Positions 54,315 to 63,041 of a stretch of 64,000 nt of DNA are shown here, one piece after another (position 1 is the first letter of the stretch; each line of letters opens with the position of its first letter). This DNA is from Lachnospiraceae bacterium MD308 (GTDB lineage Bacteria; Bacillota; Clostridia; Lachnospirales; Lachnospiraceae): assembly GCA_000403475.2 (NCBI GenBank), contig KE159795.1, forward strand, positions 1,832,058 to 1,896,057. Reading direction: 5' to 3'. A program made the position numbers and the translations under genes. Below the pieces are notes generated by a model. It was not told the DNA's origin. It saw only the letters and a list, made by a program, of their open reading frames with translations, and did no database searches.

Positions 54315-55085
54315 TTAAAGAAGCAAGCCTTCCAGTCCAAAGTCTTCCTCTAACTTCCAGCCTTCCATCTCTTTCTCTGGCGGACGCTCATATAAGCCTC
54401 TCCGGCTGAAACCCCATCCAGTTTTCTCCTTCAGCTCCAGCAGATATTCTGCCTGTTTCAGTCCTGCTATCATAGAGTCGATAACCGGAACTTCAAATTC
54501 CTTCTGCAACTCTCTGTAAAACCCAAACTGCATGCTGCAACCAAGAATAATAACCTCCGCATAGTCTTTTTCTATTGCCTTCTTGATTTCTTCCTTCATC
54601 CTTTTAAGCGTCAACTCTTCATCCCTGTGAAAATCCAAGACGCCAAAACCAAGGCTGCGAAACGATGCCAGCTTTTCCCCGAAACCATATTTGTACACAT
54701 TCTCCCGCATCTGCGGAATCCATTTATCCCGGCCTACGATAACGGAAAACCTGCTGCCCAGCACAGATGCAAGATTCATGCTGGATTCCCCTGGCGCTGT
54801 CACGATGATGTCTTTGCTGATCTCGCGCGCCGGGTAAAGGAACGGGTCGTCAAAGCAGCTGGTAACTACCGCGTCAAATCCGTCCTTTTCCGCTCTCAGC
54901 ACTTCTTTCAGGATTCCGGCGCCCGCCGCCGCCTGATAGAACTGATACTCCAGATATTTCGGGCCTACGGCAAGGCTTCTTGCCTCCAGTTCTGTATCCC
55001 TGTCTTTATATTTATTCAGATATTCTTTTATCGCCTCGTTCATTGTATCGTAAGCAACCACTTTCAGAAACAAGATCCTTCTCAC
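54315..55085 (-). CDS. aspartate/glutamate/hydantoin racemase-family protein
   Basis: Protein of 256 residues from a GTG start at 55085, which has AGAAGGAGGGTGTATGCA before it; an ATG-led frame further upstream has no ribosome site. The two catalytic cysteines of the family can be placed in VVTSCFDDPFLY and VIILGCSMQFGF. LSRFSVIVG and GLGFGVLDF-like parts fit the Asp/Glu racemase fold, closest by eye to the hydantoin racemase branch. Probable racemase or isomerase acting on an amino acid or hydantoin; substrate unknown. Confidence 0.85.
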   Translation of the reverse strand: MRRILFLKVVAYDTMNEAIKEYLNKYKDRDTELEARSLAVGPKYLEYQFYQAAAGAGILKEVLRAEKDGFDAVVTSCFDDPFLYPAREISKDIIVTAPGESSMNLASVLGSRFSVIVGRDKWIPQMRENVYKYGFGEKLASFRSLGFGVLDFHRDEELTLKRMKEEIKKAIEKDYAEVIILGCSMQFGFYRELQKEFEVPVIDSMIAGLKQAEYLLELKEKTGWGFSRRGLYERPPEKEMEGWKLEEDFGLEGLLL

Positions 55086-55222
55086 TGCATACACCCTCCT
55101 TCTATATGCCTGTATTATATCAACATTTGTTCCTATATTGAAATTATAAATATTAATATATTTATTAGACATATTTATAGACAAAGAGGACTGTACTATT
55201 TATCTCCTTTCGGCGCTGCGCC

Positions 55223-56101
55223 TCACACCCTTCTCGGATTCACGTGTACCATGCAGTGTTTCACATCACTCGCACCCCGTTCGATGGCATGATGCACATT
55301 TTCCGCCACCTCATGGGCAGCCCTGAGCGTCATATCCCCGTCCGCCTCGATTTCCACATCCACATAGACCTTCGAGCCGAAAATCCGGGTGGTCAGCTTG
55401 CTGATGCCAAGAACCCCAGGCTGGTTCAGTATGATCTTCTGAAGTTTCTTCACCGTGTCCTTATCACATGCCGTATCCAGCATCTTGTCAACCGCGTCCT
55501 TAAAAATGTCATAAGCCGCCTTAATGACAAAAGCACAGATTACCACGCTGGCAACGCAGTCAAGAAACGGGTAGCCCATCCTCGCCCCCGCGATACCAAG
55601 CAGCGCGCCCACCGAAGACAGGGCGTCCGACCGGTGATGCCACGCATCCGCCTTAAGCGCCCCGGAGTTGATCTTCTTCGCCGCCAGAACCGTATACCAG
55701 TACATCCACTCCTTCACCCCGATAGAGACAACCGCCGCCAAAAGGGCAAGCGCGCCCGGAGCCTTTATCTCTTCATAGCCGCTTAAGAGCTGGTTAAGCC
55801 CGGCATATCCGATTGCCAGGCCTGTCGCAAACAGCACCGCCGCCAGCACGATCGCCGCCACGCACTCCATGCGCTCATGGCCGTAAGGATGCTCTTCATC
55901 CGCCTCCTTGCTTGCCATGTGCACGCCGATCATAACTACAAATGTGCTGAATACATCCGATGCCGAATGTACCGCGTCCGACACCATCGCCCCCGAGTGG
56001 GCGATAAGCCCCGCCGCAAGCTTGAGCACCGACAGCAGCATATTCACCGCCACGCTGACGATGGACACCCGCATCGCAATCTGTTTTCCGTTATCCGCCA
56101 T
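55223..56101 (-). CDS. cation diffusion facilitator transporter
   Basis: Membrane protein of 292 residues with six helices. The metal site pairs are HSASDVFSTF (D in helix 2) and KADAWHHRSDALSS (H and D in helix 5), the CDF pattern for zinc or similar ions. The C-terminal cytoplasmic domain has LTTRIFGSKVYVDVEIEAD and HCMVHVNP. It exports divalent metal by proton antiport. AAGTTTAATATG-type start with GGGGAGGTAAG nearby. Metal unknown. Confidence 0.9.
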   Translation of the reverse strand: MADNGKQIAMRVSIVSVAVNMLLSVLKLAAGLIAHSGAMVSDAVHSASDVFSTFVVMIGVHMASKEADEEHPYGHERMECVAAIVLAAVLFATGLAIGYAGLNQLLSGYEEIKAPGALALLAAVVSIGVKEWMYWYTVLAAKKINSGALKADAWHHRSDALSSVGALLGIAGARMGYPFLDCVASVVICAFVIKAAYDIFKDAVDKMLDTACDKDTVKKLQKIILNQPGVLGISKLTTRIFGSKVYVDVEIEADGDMTLRAAHEVAENVHHAIERGASDVKHCMVHVNPRRV

Positions 56102-56161
56102 ATTAAACTTACCTCCCCGTCCGCCGCAAATTTCTTAATCTGCACTTACTGAAACGAATCT

Positions 56162-58090
56162 TTACTGAACCCCCAGCACTTCCAGGAACCTCTCCCCGTA
56201 TTTTTTCACCTTGTACTCTCCGATTCCGCTGATGCCCAACAGAGCGGCAGAATCCCCCGGCCGGGCCAGGCACATAAGCACAAGCGTCTTGTCGGAAAAT
56301 ATAATATAAGGCGGCACCTTTTCCTCCGCCGCAATCTCTCTGCGAAGTGCCCTGAGTTCCTCAAAAAGCTCAATATCCTTCTCCCTGAGAGCCGCAGCCG
56401 CTCCGGCCTTTTTCCTCTTCCTTCCTCCGGCACTCCCAGCCTCTCCGCCGGAACCGCCCGTTTTCCTCTCCTGCTCCTTGGGCAGCTTTAAGACTATGGG
56501 AGCCGTCTCCTCTCCCGCCCCCGGCGATGTCTGCCGTTCACCCTCCGCCGGTAATCTCCGCGTCCCTTCTGCCCCTTCAGCGAGCCGCAGCACCGGGTAA
56601 GCCTCCCCGGAAAGCTCCAGATATCCCCGATACATCATCTCCTGTATAATCTGCCGCAGCCGGGTCACAGACTGGCCGCTAAGCAGCCCGTACTGGGAAT
56701 TTCTATCAAGATTCTTGCTGAGAATCCTCTGGCTCTTGGCGCCCCTCAAGATATCGATAATCGTCGTGATGCCGTAAGCCGTCCAGTTCTCCCGGATGCA
56801 TTTTAAAATGGCTGACACCTCCCTCGTGATGTCAACCTCCTCAAACTGCGTCAGGCAGTTCAGGCAGTTTCCGCAGTACCCGGAAGTCTCCTCGCCGAAG
56901 TACTTTAAAATATAATGCCTTAAGCACTCGGAAGTAAAGCAGTAAAAAGTCATCTGCTTAAGCCGCCGCCGGTCGCGCTCTTCAATGAGCGCCTTCGCCG
57001 CCGCATCAAGCATCTCGTTATTCTCATTATTTCCGATAAACATCTGGTTCATCCGCACATCCGACGGCTCATAATAGAGGATGCACTCAGCCGGGGCGCC
57101 GTCTCTCCCGGCCCGCCCCGCCTCCTGATAGTAGCTTTCCATATTTTTCGGCATATTATAATGAACGACAAACCGCACGTCCGACTTGTCAATGCCCATC
57201 CCGAAAGCATTGGTCGCCACCATCACATGCCGTCTGTCGTAGATAAAATCATCCTGATTCTCCCGCCGCTCCTCATCCGATAGCCCCGCATGATACCGGG
57301 TCACCGAGAATCCGTCCTGCCGCAGCCGGTAAGAGATATCCTCCACGCTCTTTCTCGTCAGGCAGTAGACAATCCCGCTGCACCCCGAAAGCTCCTGCTC
57401 TTTCTTCCTAAGATATGTAACCAGCTCCTTATACTTATCCACCGGTTTCTTCACTGCAAAATACAGGTTATCCCGGTCAAATCCCGTCACTGTCACCGCG
57501 GGTTCCCTAAGCTCTAAAAGCTCTATGATATCTCCCCGCACATCTTCCGTCGCAGTAGCAGTATATGCACTTACAATGGGCCTGTGCGCCAACTTCCGAA
57601 TAAATTCCGCAATTTTCAGATATCCCGGCCGGAAATCCTGCCCCCACTGGGAGACGCAGTGAGCCTCATCCACCGCGACCATGGATATCTTAATCCCGCT
57701 GTTAAGCGCAAAGTCAAGAAACCCATCCGTCACAAGCCGCTCCGGGGCGACGTAGATAATCTTGTACCTTCCCGCCTTCGCAAGCTGCAAAGCCTTCACA
57801 TACTGCCCCATCGACAAAGAGCTGTTCAAATACGCCGCATGGATGCCCGCCTGGTTAAGGGCGCTCACCTGATCCTTCATCAGCGAGATCAGCGGAGATA
57901 TGACAAGGGTAATCCCCTCCGCCATAAGCGCCGGCACCTGAAAGCAGACAGACTTTCCCGCGCCCGTAGGCATGATGCCAAGCACATCCCGCCCGCCAAG
58001 CACCGCACTGATAAGTCTTGCCTGCCCTTCCCTGAAATCCTCATAGCCAAAATACTGCTTTAAAACCTGCCTTGCCCGTTCTATCTCAAT
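56162..58090 (-). CDS. recQ: ATP-dependent DNA helicase RecQ
   Basis: Helicase of about 642 residues. Walker A GIMPTGAGKSVCFQVPA, DEAH box VAVDEAHCVSQWGQDFRP, motifs through MATNAFGMGIDKSDVRFVVH and QEAGRAGRDG, zinc-binding Cys in CFTSECLRHYI, YCGNCLNC, then a winged helix and a C-terminal HRDC domain (about 560-640). The family's N-terminal Q-motif (QYFGYEDFREGQ) is encoded upstream of the first GTG (58003), so the true start must be earlier. The only candidates before an in-frame stop are ATT (58090) or ATA (58084), both with AAGGGGAAAGGAAGG nearby. A start here is non-canonical. Confidence 0.9.
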   Translation of the reverse strand: MEIERARQVLKQYFGYEDFREGQARLISAVLGGRDVLGIMPTGAGKSVCFQVPALMAEGITLVISPLISLMKDQVSALNQAGIHAAYLNSSLSMGQYVKALQLAKAGRYKIIYVAPERLVTDGFLDFALNSGIKISMVAVDEAHCVSQWGQDFRPGYLKIAEFIRKLAHRPIVSAYTATATEDVRGDIIELLELREPAVTVTGFDRDNLYFAVKKPVDKYKELVTYLRKKEQELSGCSGIVYCLTRKSVEDISYRLRQDGFSVTRYHAGLSDEERRENQDDFIYDRRHVMVATNAFGMGIDKSDVRFVVHYNMPKNMESYYQEAGRAGRDGAPAECILYYEPSDVRMNQMFIGNNENNEMLDAAAKALIEERDRRRLKQMTFYCFTSECLRHYILKYFGEETSGYCGNCLNCLTQFEEVDITREVSAILKCIRENWTAYGITTIIDILRGAKSQRILSKNLDRNSQYGLLSGQSVTRLRQIIQEMMYRGYLELSGEAYPVLRLAEGAEGTRRLPAEGERQTSPGAGEETAPIVLKLPKEQERKTGGSGGEAGSAGGRKRKKAGAAAALREKDIELFEELRALRREIAAEEKVPPYIIFSDKTLVLMCLARPGDSAALLGISGIGEYKVKKYGERFLEVLGVQ

Positions 58091-58104
58091 TCCTTCCTTT
58101 CCCC

Positions 58105-58392
58105 TTATCCTTCAATCGCCGCAAGAAATAATTCATAAAAATCATCCTGTCCTGCAAGCATGGGCGAATTTTCCCCGCCGCCGTTGGTGCTGCGTTTCAT
58201 CGCCGCATGGAAATCCTCCCCCGCGCAGACAAGCTCCATCTCGTAAATCTCATAGCCTTCCTCCCGGCAGACACGGCAAAACGCACTGACCGGAGACGGG
58301 TCATTCCTTGTTGCGAGAAATCTTTCTTTAAGCCCTTCCTGATGAAGAGCCTTGTTCTGTAATTCGTCTAACATTCCGATAATATCCGCCAT
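58105..58392 (-). CDS. Nif11-like small protein
   Basis: Protein of 95 residues. The pattern MLDELQNKALHQEGLKERFLATRNDPSPVSAF-like helices followed by CREEGYEIYEMELV resembles the Nif11 domain found in precursor peptides. A later GGGENSPMLAG segment and an acidic C-terminus (LFLAAIEG) follow. No modification or export genes are nearby, so it may be a stand-alone Nif11-like protein. It is directly upstream of recQ with no gap suitable for a separate promoter. Assignment is moderate. Confidence 0.5.
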   Translation of the reverse strand: MADIIGMLDELQNKALHQEGLKERFLATRNDPSPVSAFCRVCREEGYEIYEMELVCAGEDFHAAMKRSTNGGGENSPMLAGQDDFYELFLAAIEG

Positions 58393-58488
58393 AAAAACGC
58401 CTGCCTTTCCCTGTTATGACTTCCTTATCCGACTTCCTCGCCTGACTTCCTTGTCTGGCCAGGATAATCCCCCGGCCGCGGCATCTGC

Positions 58489-59133
58489 CTACACGCCCGC
58501 TTTCTTGCAGATATCCGCAAGGCAGCATTTGTCGCAATATGGCTTTGTCCGCGCCGTACACACATCCCGCCCGTGGTACACAAGCCGGTGGCAGAAATCG
58601 CTCCCTTCCTCCGGCGGTATGATTTTCCAGAGCGCCATCTCCACCTTCTTCGGCTCCTTTATGCCGTCCACAAGGCCCATCCGGTTCACCAGGCGGATGC
58701 AGTGGGTGTCCGTCACAATCGCCGGTTCCCCGAACACGTCGCCCATGATCAAGTTCGCACTCTTCCTCCCCACGCCCGGCAGTTTCAAAAGCGCGGCAAA
58801 ATCCCGCGGCACCTTACCTCCGTACTCTTCTTTCAGCATCCGCATACACGCGCTGATATCCCGAGCCTTGCTCTTTCCAAGCCCGCAGGGCCTTACAATC
58901 TCCTCAATATCCGCCACGTCCGCAGCCGCAAGCGCATCGATGTCCGGATATTTCTCATAAAGCCCTTCAACCACAACATTCACCCGCGCGTCCGTACACT
59001 GCGCCGCAAGCCGAACACTGACCAGCAGTTTCCACGCCTGGTCGTAGTCAAGCGTACAGCCTGCATCCGGGTACTCTTTCTTCAGACGCCCGATAATCTC
59101 AAGCGCCCGCTCTTTCTTTCGCATGCGAAACAA
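58489..59133 (-). CDS. nth: endonuclease III
   Basis: DNA glycosylase/lyase of 214 residues. The helix-hairpin-helix is LLKLPGVGRKSANLIMGDVFG with the catalytic Lys, the Asp lies in VTDTHCIRLVNRMG, and the iron-sulfur ligands are C at TARTKPYCDKCCLADIC, spaced C-x6-C-x2-C-x5-C. It removes oxidised pyrimidines in base excision repair. AACTCCT-type site before the start. Located beside recQ, another DNA-repair gene. Confidence 0.95.
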   Translation of the reverse strand: MFRMRKKERALEIIGRLKKEYPDAGCTLDYDQAWKLLVSVRLAAQCTDARVNVVVEGLYEKYPDIDALAAADVADIEEIVRPCGLGKSKARDISACMRMLKEEYGGKVPRDFAALLKLPGVGRKSANLIMGDVFGEPAIVTDTHCIRLVNRMGLVDGIKEPKKVEMALWKIIPPEEGSDFCHRLVYHGRDVCTARTKPYCDKCCLADICKKAGV

Positions 59134-59214
59134 CTCCTTCTATCAAAAATAGTTTTTACGTTCCAAACATTTGTTTACAAGATTAACATACTTTTTAATG
59201 AAATGCAAACCACA

Positions 59215-59853
59215 TTACTTTTCAATTAGATCTTCCATTTTGCAGCCCAAAGCCTTCGCAAGGCAATACACTGCATCTGCACTTGCCTTATTAATATTTT
59301 TATTTCGCTGTTCATACATCTGAATCGACCGGAGGCTGACGCCGGAACGTTCCGCCAGTTCTTTCTGCGTGCAGCCATACGCCATACGGATACGTTTTAT
59401 ATTCGTCTCGGGAAAGCACTCTTTCATCCGTGATTCTGCAATATCAACAAACTTTGTTATATCCGTTTCGTGAAGAATACCGTACATTTTCTGCAAATCC
59501 GCAAAGGAAAATCCTCTGAAAATATCACCATAACCTCTCCCCGAATACCATTGATAATAGGCGACTGCCCACCCAATCCAGTATTCCCTGGAGCGCCTGA
59601 AATGCTCCTGCGGTTTTACCCGAAGTTCCTCCCCTTTCGTCTCTGCAATAACCTCTATAACGATTTCAATACCGCTTTTACCTGCAAGGCAGGCAGGTTC
59701 TCCATTTTCCATCCGCTTGCTCATAGAACTTGCAGTAAACAGTTTCACAAAATCATTTCCAGGAATACTGCAATCATTAACTGCATAGTCAAAAGCATCT
59801 CCAAGCGCCGACTGTGCCTTACTCACATATATTTCTTGGTATGCGCGGGTCAT
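59215..59853 (-). CDS. HTH (XRE) regulator with N-terminal partner domain, putative antitoxin
   Basis: Protein of 212 residues. The C-terminal helix-turn-helix is clear (IRMAYGCTQKELAERSGVSLRSIQMYEQRNKNI). The first about 150 residues are a domain with AFDYAVNDCSIPGNDFVKLF, GKSGIEIVIEVIA and REYWIGWAVAYYQWYSG, a pattern I recall in genes linked to DUF3990 proteins. It overlaps the end of the DUF3990 gene by 35 bases. The overlap and order support a toxin-antitoxin pair in which this protein binds the toxin and represses the operon. Confidence 0.7.
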   Translation of the reverse strand: MTRAYQEIYVSKAQSALGDAFDYAVNDCSIPGNDFVKLFTASSMSKRMENGEPACLAGKSGIEIVIEVIAETKGEELRVKPQEHFRRSREYWIGWAVAYYQWYSGRGYGDIFRGFSFADLQKMYGILHETDITKFVDIAESRMKECFPETNIKRIRMAYGCTQKELAERSGVSLRSIQMYEQRNKNINKASADAVYCLAKALGCKMEDLIEK

Positions 59854-60511
59854 CATTTTTAATGCCTCCCCTCATAATATCCTGAATGTACAGACCATCC
59901 TTCTCCTCCTCAAGCATTTCCAGATAAAGCTGATTGGCTCCATTGTCTCTGGATTTACGAAGAATATAATATTGGTCTTTCGCTGCAACCTCAAAGCTTT
60001 CATATTTCAGCCTGGAGAATGCAAACTTTGATTTAACAACAATTTGCTCCCCCAGCATTCCAAGCCGCATGGCATATGCCAGCTGCTCCACAGAAATCCC
60101 ATTATTAAGAAATGATTCCGCATAATCAAAATAAGAATCATCCGCCCGGTAGCCTATAATCAAATCAAAAGCATTTACATTGACACTAAAATTATCAGTC
60201 AAATATTGCCTTGCCCTTCTTGCCACAGGCATCTTAATTGAAAACAGCCGATGCTCCAGCAAAACCGCAATCCAGTTGAGAATCGTATATTCAGGGCTGT
60301 TCAAATTCAAAATATTCAAATACTCCGTATCTAACGTATAGCAGTTGGAAAATCCGTCATGCAGGGAAGATACCGCCCATTCTTTTGCAAGCTCCTCGCT
60401 TGCAGTACAATAAAATCCAAGGCCGAAATCATTATTCCTTTTGCCTTCACCGAAAAGCGGACGTTCTACAATCTTTTCCGAACCGTGATATACCTTAATC
60501 CGTTTATCCAT
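59819..60511 (-). CDS. DUF3990 protein, putative ADP-ribosyltransferase-fold toxin
   Basis: Protein of 230 residues. The N-terminus KRIKVYHGSEKIVERPLFGEGKRNNDFGLGFYCT is the DUF3990 signature: the VYHGS strand and the GFYxT segment resemble the NAD-binding core of ADP-ribosyltransferases. The rest is mixed alpha-beta (YFDYAESFLNNGISVEQLAYAM). It overlaps the HTH gene. A toxin role is inferred from the fold and the pair layout, not shown. AGAATGGATAAACGG start region has an AGGGGAGGACGGC ribosome site. Confidence 0.7.
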   Translation of the reverse strand: MDKRIKVYHGSEKIVERPLFGEGKRNNDFGLGFYCTASEELAKEWAVSSLHDGFSNCYTLDTEYLNILNLNSPEYTILNWIAVLLEHRLFSIKMPVARRARQYLTDNFSVNVNAFDLIIGYRADDSYFDYAESFLNNGISVEQLAYAMRLGMLGEQIVVKSKFAFSRLKYESFEVAAKDQYYILRKSRDNGANQLYLEMLEEEKDGLYIQDIMRGGIKNDDPRIPRNICE

Positions 60512-60714
60512 TCTGCCGTCCTCCCCTTATTCTTAAAGCCATTATATCACCAGAGTGATAGTAAATCAATGTATTTTATAAAATTTCAGCATAACTCTTC
60601 AACATGTTATTTGTGCACTACATTTCCCCATTTTTTTCTGACATTCTGAATAAATGAACTTCCTCCAAAATATGGTATACTTTTTCTATTAACTACAAGG
60701 AGGTCACGGCACCC

Positions 60715-62901
60715 ATGGGAATTGTTCACAATAAAACAAATAATACAATCACTTTACACACAAAAAACACTTCATACCAGATGAAGATCGGGAACCTCGA
60801 TTACCTGTTCCATCTTTATTACGGCCCCACCCTTCACGATACTGACTTAAGCTATCAGATCATGCAGTACGACCGGGGCTTTTCCGGCAACCCTTACGAA
60901 TCCTTAGGCGAGCGCACCTTCTCGCTGGACGCGCAGCCCCAGGAATTTTCCACCCAGCAGCAAGGGGATTTCCGCACAACGAGCATTGAGGTGGTAAACG
61001 GCGACGGCAGCTATTCCTTCAGCGGAAAAGCCGGCAAATTTTCCGTCACCGAGGGAAAGTACCGCTTAGAAACCCTTCCCACGGTCTTTGCAAATAAAGG
61101 CGACACCGTCCAGTCACTTACAGTCACTCTGACAGATTCGGTGAGCGGCGTTGACGTGATACTTTTATACAGCGTATTCGAGGAGGCCGACATCATCACA
61201 AGGGCCGTCAAGGTGAAAAATAACGGCAAGTCATCCATTCACTTAAAGAAAATCATGTCCGTATGCCTGGACTTTATCAACGGCTCCGGCATGGATCTCT
61301 TAAGCCTTCCCGGACGGTACGGCCAGGAGCGCCAGGTGGAGCGCCAGCCTATGACCCACCACATCCACACCATCAGCAGTGTACGCGGCTCCTCCAGCCA
61401 CCAGCAAAATCCATTTGTCGTACTCTGCGACGGAGATGCCACCGAAGATTTCGGGAAATGCTACGGATTCTCCCTCATGTACAGCGGCAACTTCCTTGCC
61501 GAGGCAGAGCTTGACCAGTACGACCAGCTTCGCCTTGTGATGGGCATACATCCAAAACAGTTCGTCTACGAGGTGAAACCCGGCGAAACCTTCGAATGCC
61601 CGGAGGTAGTGATGGCATTTACCGAGCATGGACTGACAGGGCTTTCCCATCTTTACCATGATTTTTACCGCACAAACCTGTGCGAGAGCAAATTTGTGAC
61701 CAAGGTTGAGCGCCCCGTACTGATTAACAGCTGGGAGGCTGCCTTTATGGATTTCGACGACAAAAAACTGGTGGAAATCGCGAAAGCCGCGAAGAACATG
61801 GGCGTAGAGCTGCTCGTCATGGACGACGGCTGGTTCGGGAAGCGAGACGACGACAACAGCGGACTGGGAGACTGGTTTGTCAATGAAGATAAGATTAAAT
61901 GCGGGCTCCACGCTCTTGTGGAGCAGATTAATGACCTGGGGATGAAGTTCGGCATCTGGTTTGAGCCGGAGATGGTATCGGAAGACAGCGACCTCTACCG
62001 CGCGCACCCGGAATGGGCGATGAAGATTCCCGGCCGCCCGGAAGTAAGGAGCCGCAACCAGATTGCCCTGGACATGAGCCGCAAGGACGTGCAGGACTAT
62101 CTGATCAAAAAGGTCAACGCCATCTTAGACGACGCCAATATCTACTATGTAAAATGGGATATCAACCGCTCCCTGGCGGACATCTGGTCAAACGCAATGC
62201 CGGCCGGCAAGCAGGGCGAAGTGTACCACCGTTATGTTTTAGGATTATACCGCACCATGAATGCCATCATAAAGACCCACCCGGACATTCTGTTCGAAGG
62301 CTGCAGCGGAGGCGGCGGGCGTTTTGACGCGGCGATGCTCCACTACTACCCGCAGTACTGGGTCAGCGACAACAACCACCCCATCGACCGGTTAAAGCTC
62401 CACTACGGCACCTCCTTTGTCTACCCTCCGTCCTGCATGGGCGCGCACATTTCCGACAGCGGAAAGCTTGTTCCTTTAAAGACGAAGGCAGTAGTAGCTA
62501 TGGGCGGCACCTTCGGATATGAACTGGACGCAACCCATCTGACTGCCGAAGAGCAAAAGCTATGCAAAGAGCAGAGTGAACTGTTCCGAAAATATTACCA
62601 TATCATCATCAAAGGCGATTACTACCGCTTAAGCAATCCGTTTGCGGTTGGCAACATGACCGCCTGGCAGCATGTGACAAAGGACAGGCAGGAGTCCCTC
62701 TTAAGCGTAGTTGTCACGAACCTTACATGCAACGGGCCGCAGGAATATGTCCGCGCAAAAGGGCTTGACGCTGACACTATATATTCTGTCAATGACGGGC
62801 AATATACTCTCTCCGGCTCCGCGCTGATGAACGCCGGACTTCCGATTCCAAGAGAGATTCCGGACTACACGGCTTTCCAATTTCATATGAAAGCAGTATA
62901 A
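60715..62901 (+). CDS. alpha-galactosidase, GH36
   Basis: Enzyme of 728 residues, the usual length for clostridial GH36 galactosidases. The nucleophile Asp is in YYVKWDINRSLAD, the acid/base Asp in YWVSDNNHPIDRLKLHYG, and the substrate-binding WxD part in LVMDDGWFGKRDDDNSGLGDW. FEGCSGGGGRFD is also typical. No signal peptide, so it is cytoplasmic and acts on imported oligosaccharides such as raffinose or melibiose. AAGGAGGTCACGGCACC precedes the ATG. It is not next to a transporter here. Confidence 0.95.
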   Translation: MGIVHNKTNNTITLHTKNTSYQMKIGNLDYLFHLYYGPTLHDTDLSYQIMQYDRGFSGNPYESLGERTFSLDAQPQEFSTQQQGDFRTTSIEVVNGDGSYSFSGKAGKFSVTEGKYRLETLPTVFANKGDTVQSLTVTLTDSVSGVDVILLYSVFEEADIITRAVKVKNNGKSSIHLKKIMSVCLDFINGSGMDLLSLPGRYGQERQVERQPMTHHIHTISSVRGSSSHQQNPFVVLCDGDATEDFGKCYGFSLMYSGNFLAEAELDQYDQLRLVMGIHPKQFVYEVKPGETFECPEVVMAFTEHGLTGLSHLYHDFYRTNLCESKFVTKVERPVLINSWEAAFMDFDDKKLVEIAKAAKNMGVELLVMDDGWFGKRDDDNSGLGDWFVNEDKIKCGLHALVEQINDLGMKFGIWFEPEMVSEDSDLYRAHPEWAMKIPGRPEVRSRNQIALDMSRKDVQDYLIKKVNAILDDANIYYVKWDINRSLADIWSNAMPAGKQGEVYHRYVLGLYRTMNAIIKTHPDILFEGCSGGGGRFDAAMLHYYPQYWVSDNNHPIDRLKLHYGTSFVYPPSCMGAHISDSGKLVPLKTKAVVAMGGTFGYELDATHLTAEEQKLCKEQSELFRKYYHIIIKGDYYRLSNPFAVGNMTAWQHVTKDRQESLLSVVVTNLTCNGPQEYVRAKGLDADTIYSVNDGQYTLSGSALMNAGLPIPREIPDYTAFQFHMKAV

Positions 62902-62959
62902 ATTATCGATATTTCACCTGTCACCCTCCAAAACTGGCAGTGAAATAATAATAAAACAA

Positions 62960-63009
62960 GAGCAGGCGTAACTCTTCCTTCTTTTTCAGACTCGCCTGCT
63001 CCTGTTTTT
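62960..63009 (+). terminator. terminator of the alpha-galactosidase gene
   Basis: GAGCAGGCG pairs with CGCCTGCTC across a 24-base loop, then CTGTTTTTC. In reverse it lies after the convergent secreted-protein gene. Confidence 0.75.
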
Positions 63010-63041
63010 CAGCTTATATTCTAAGCCTTAAAATATCTTTA

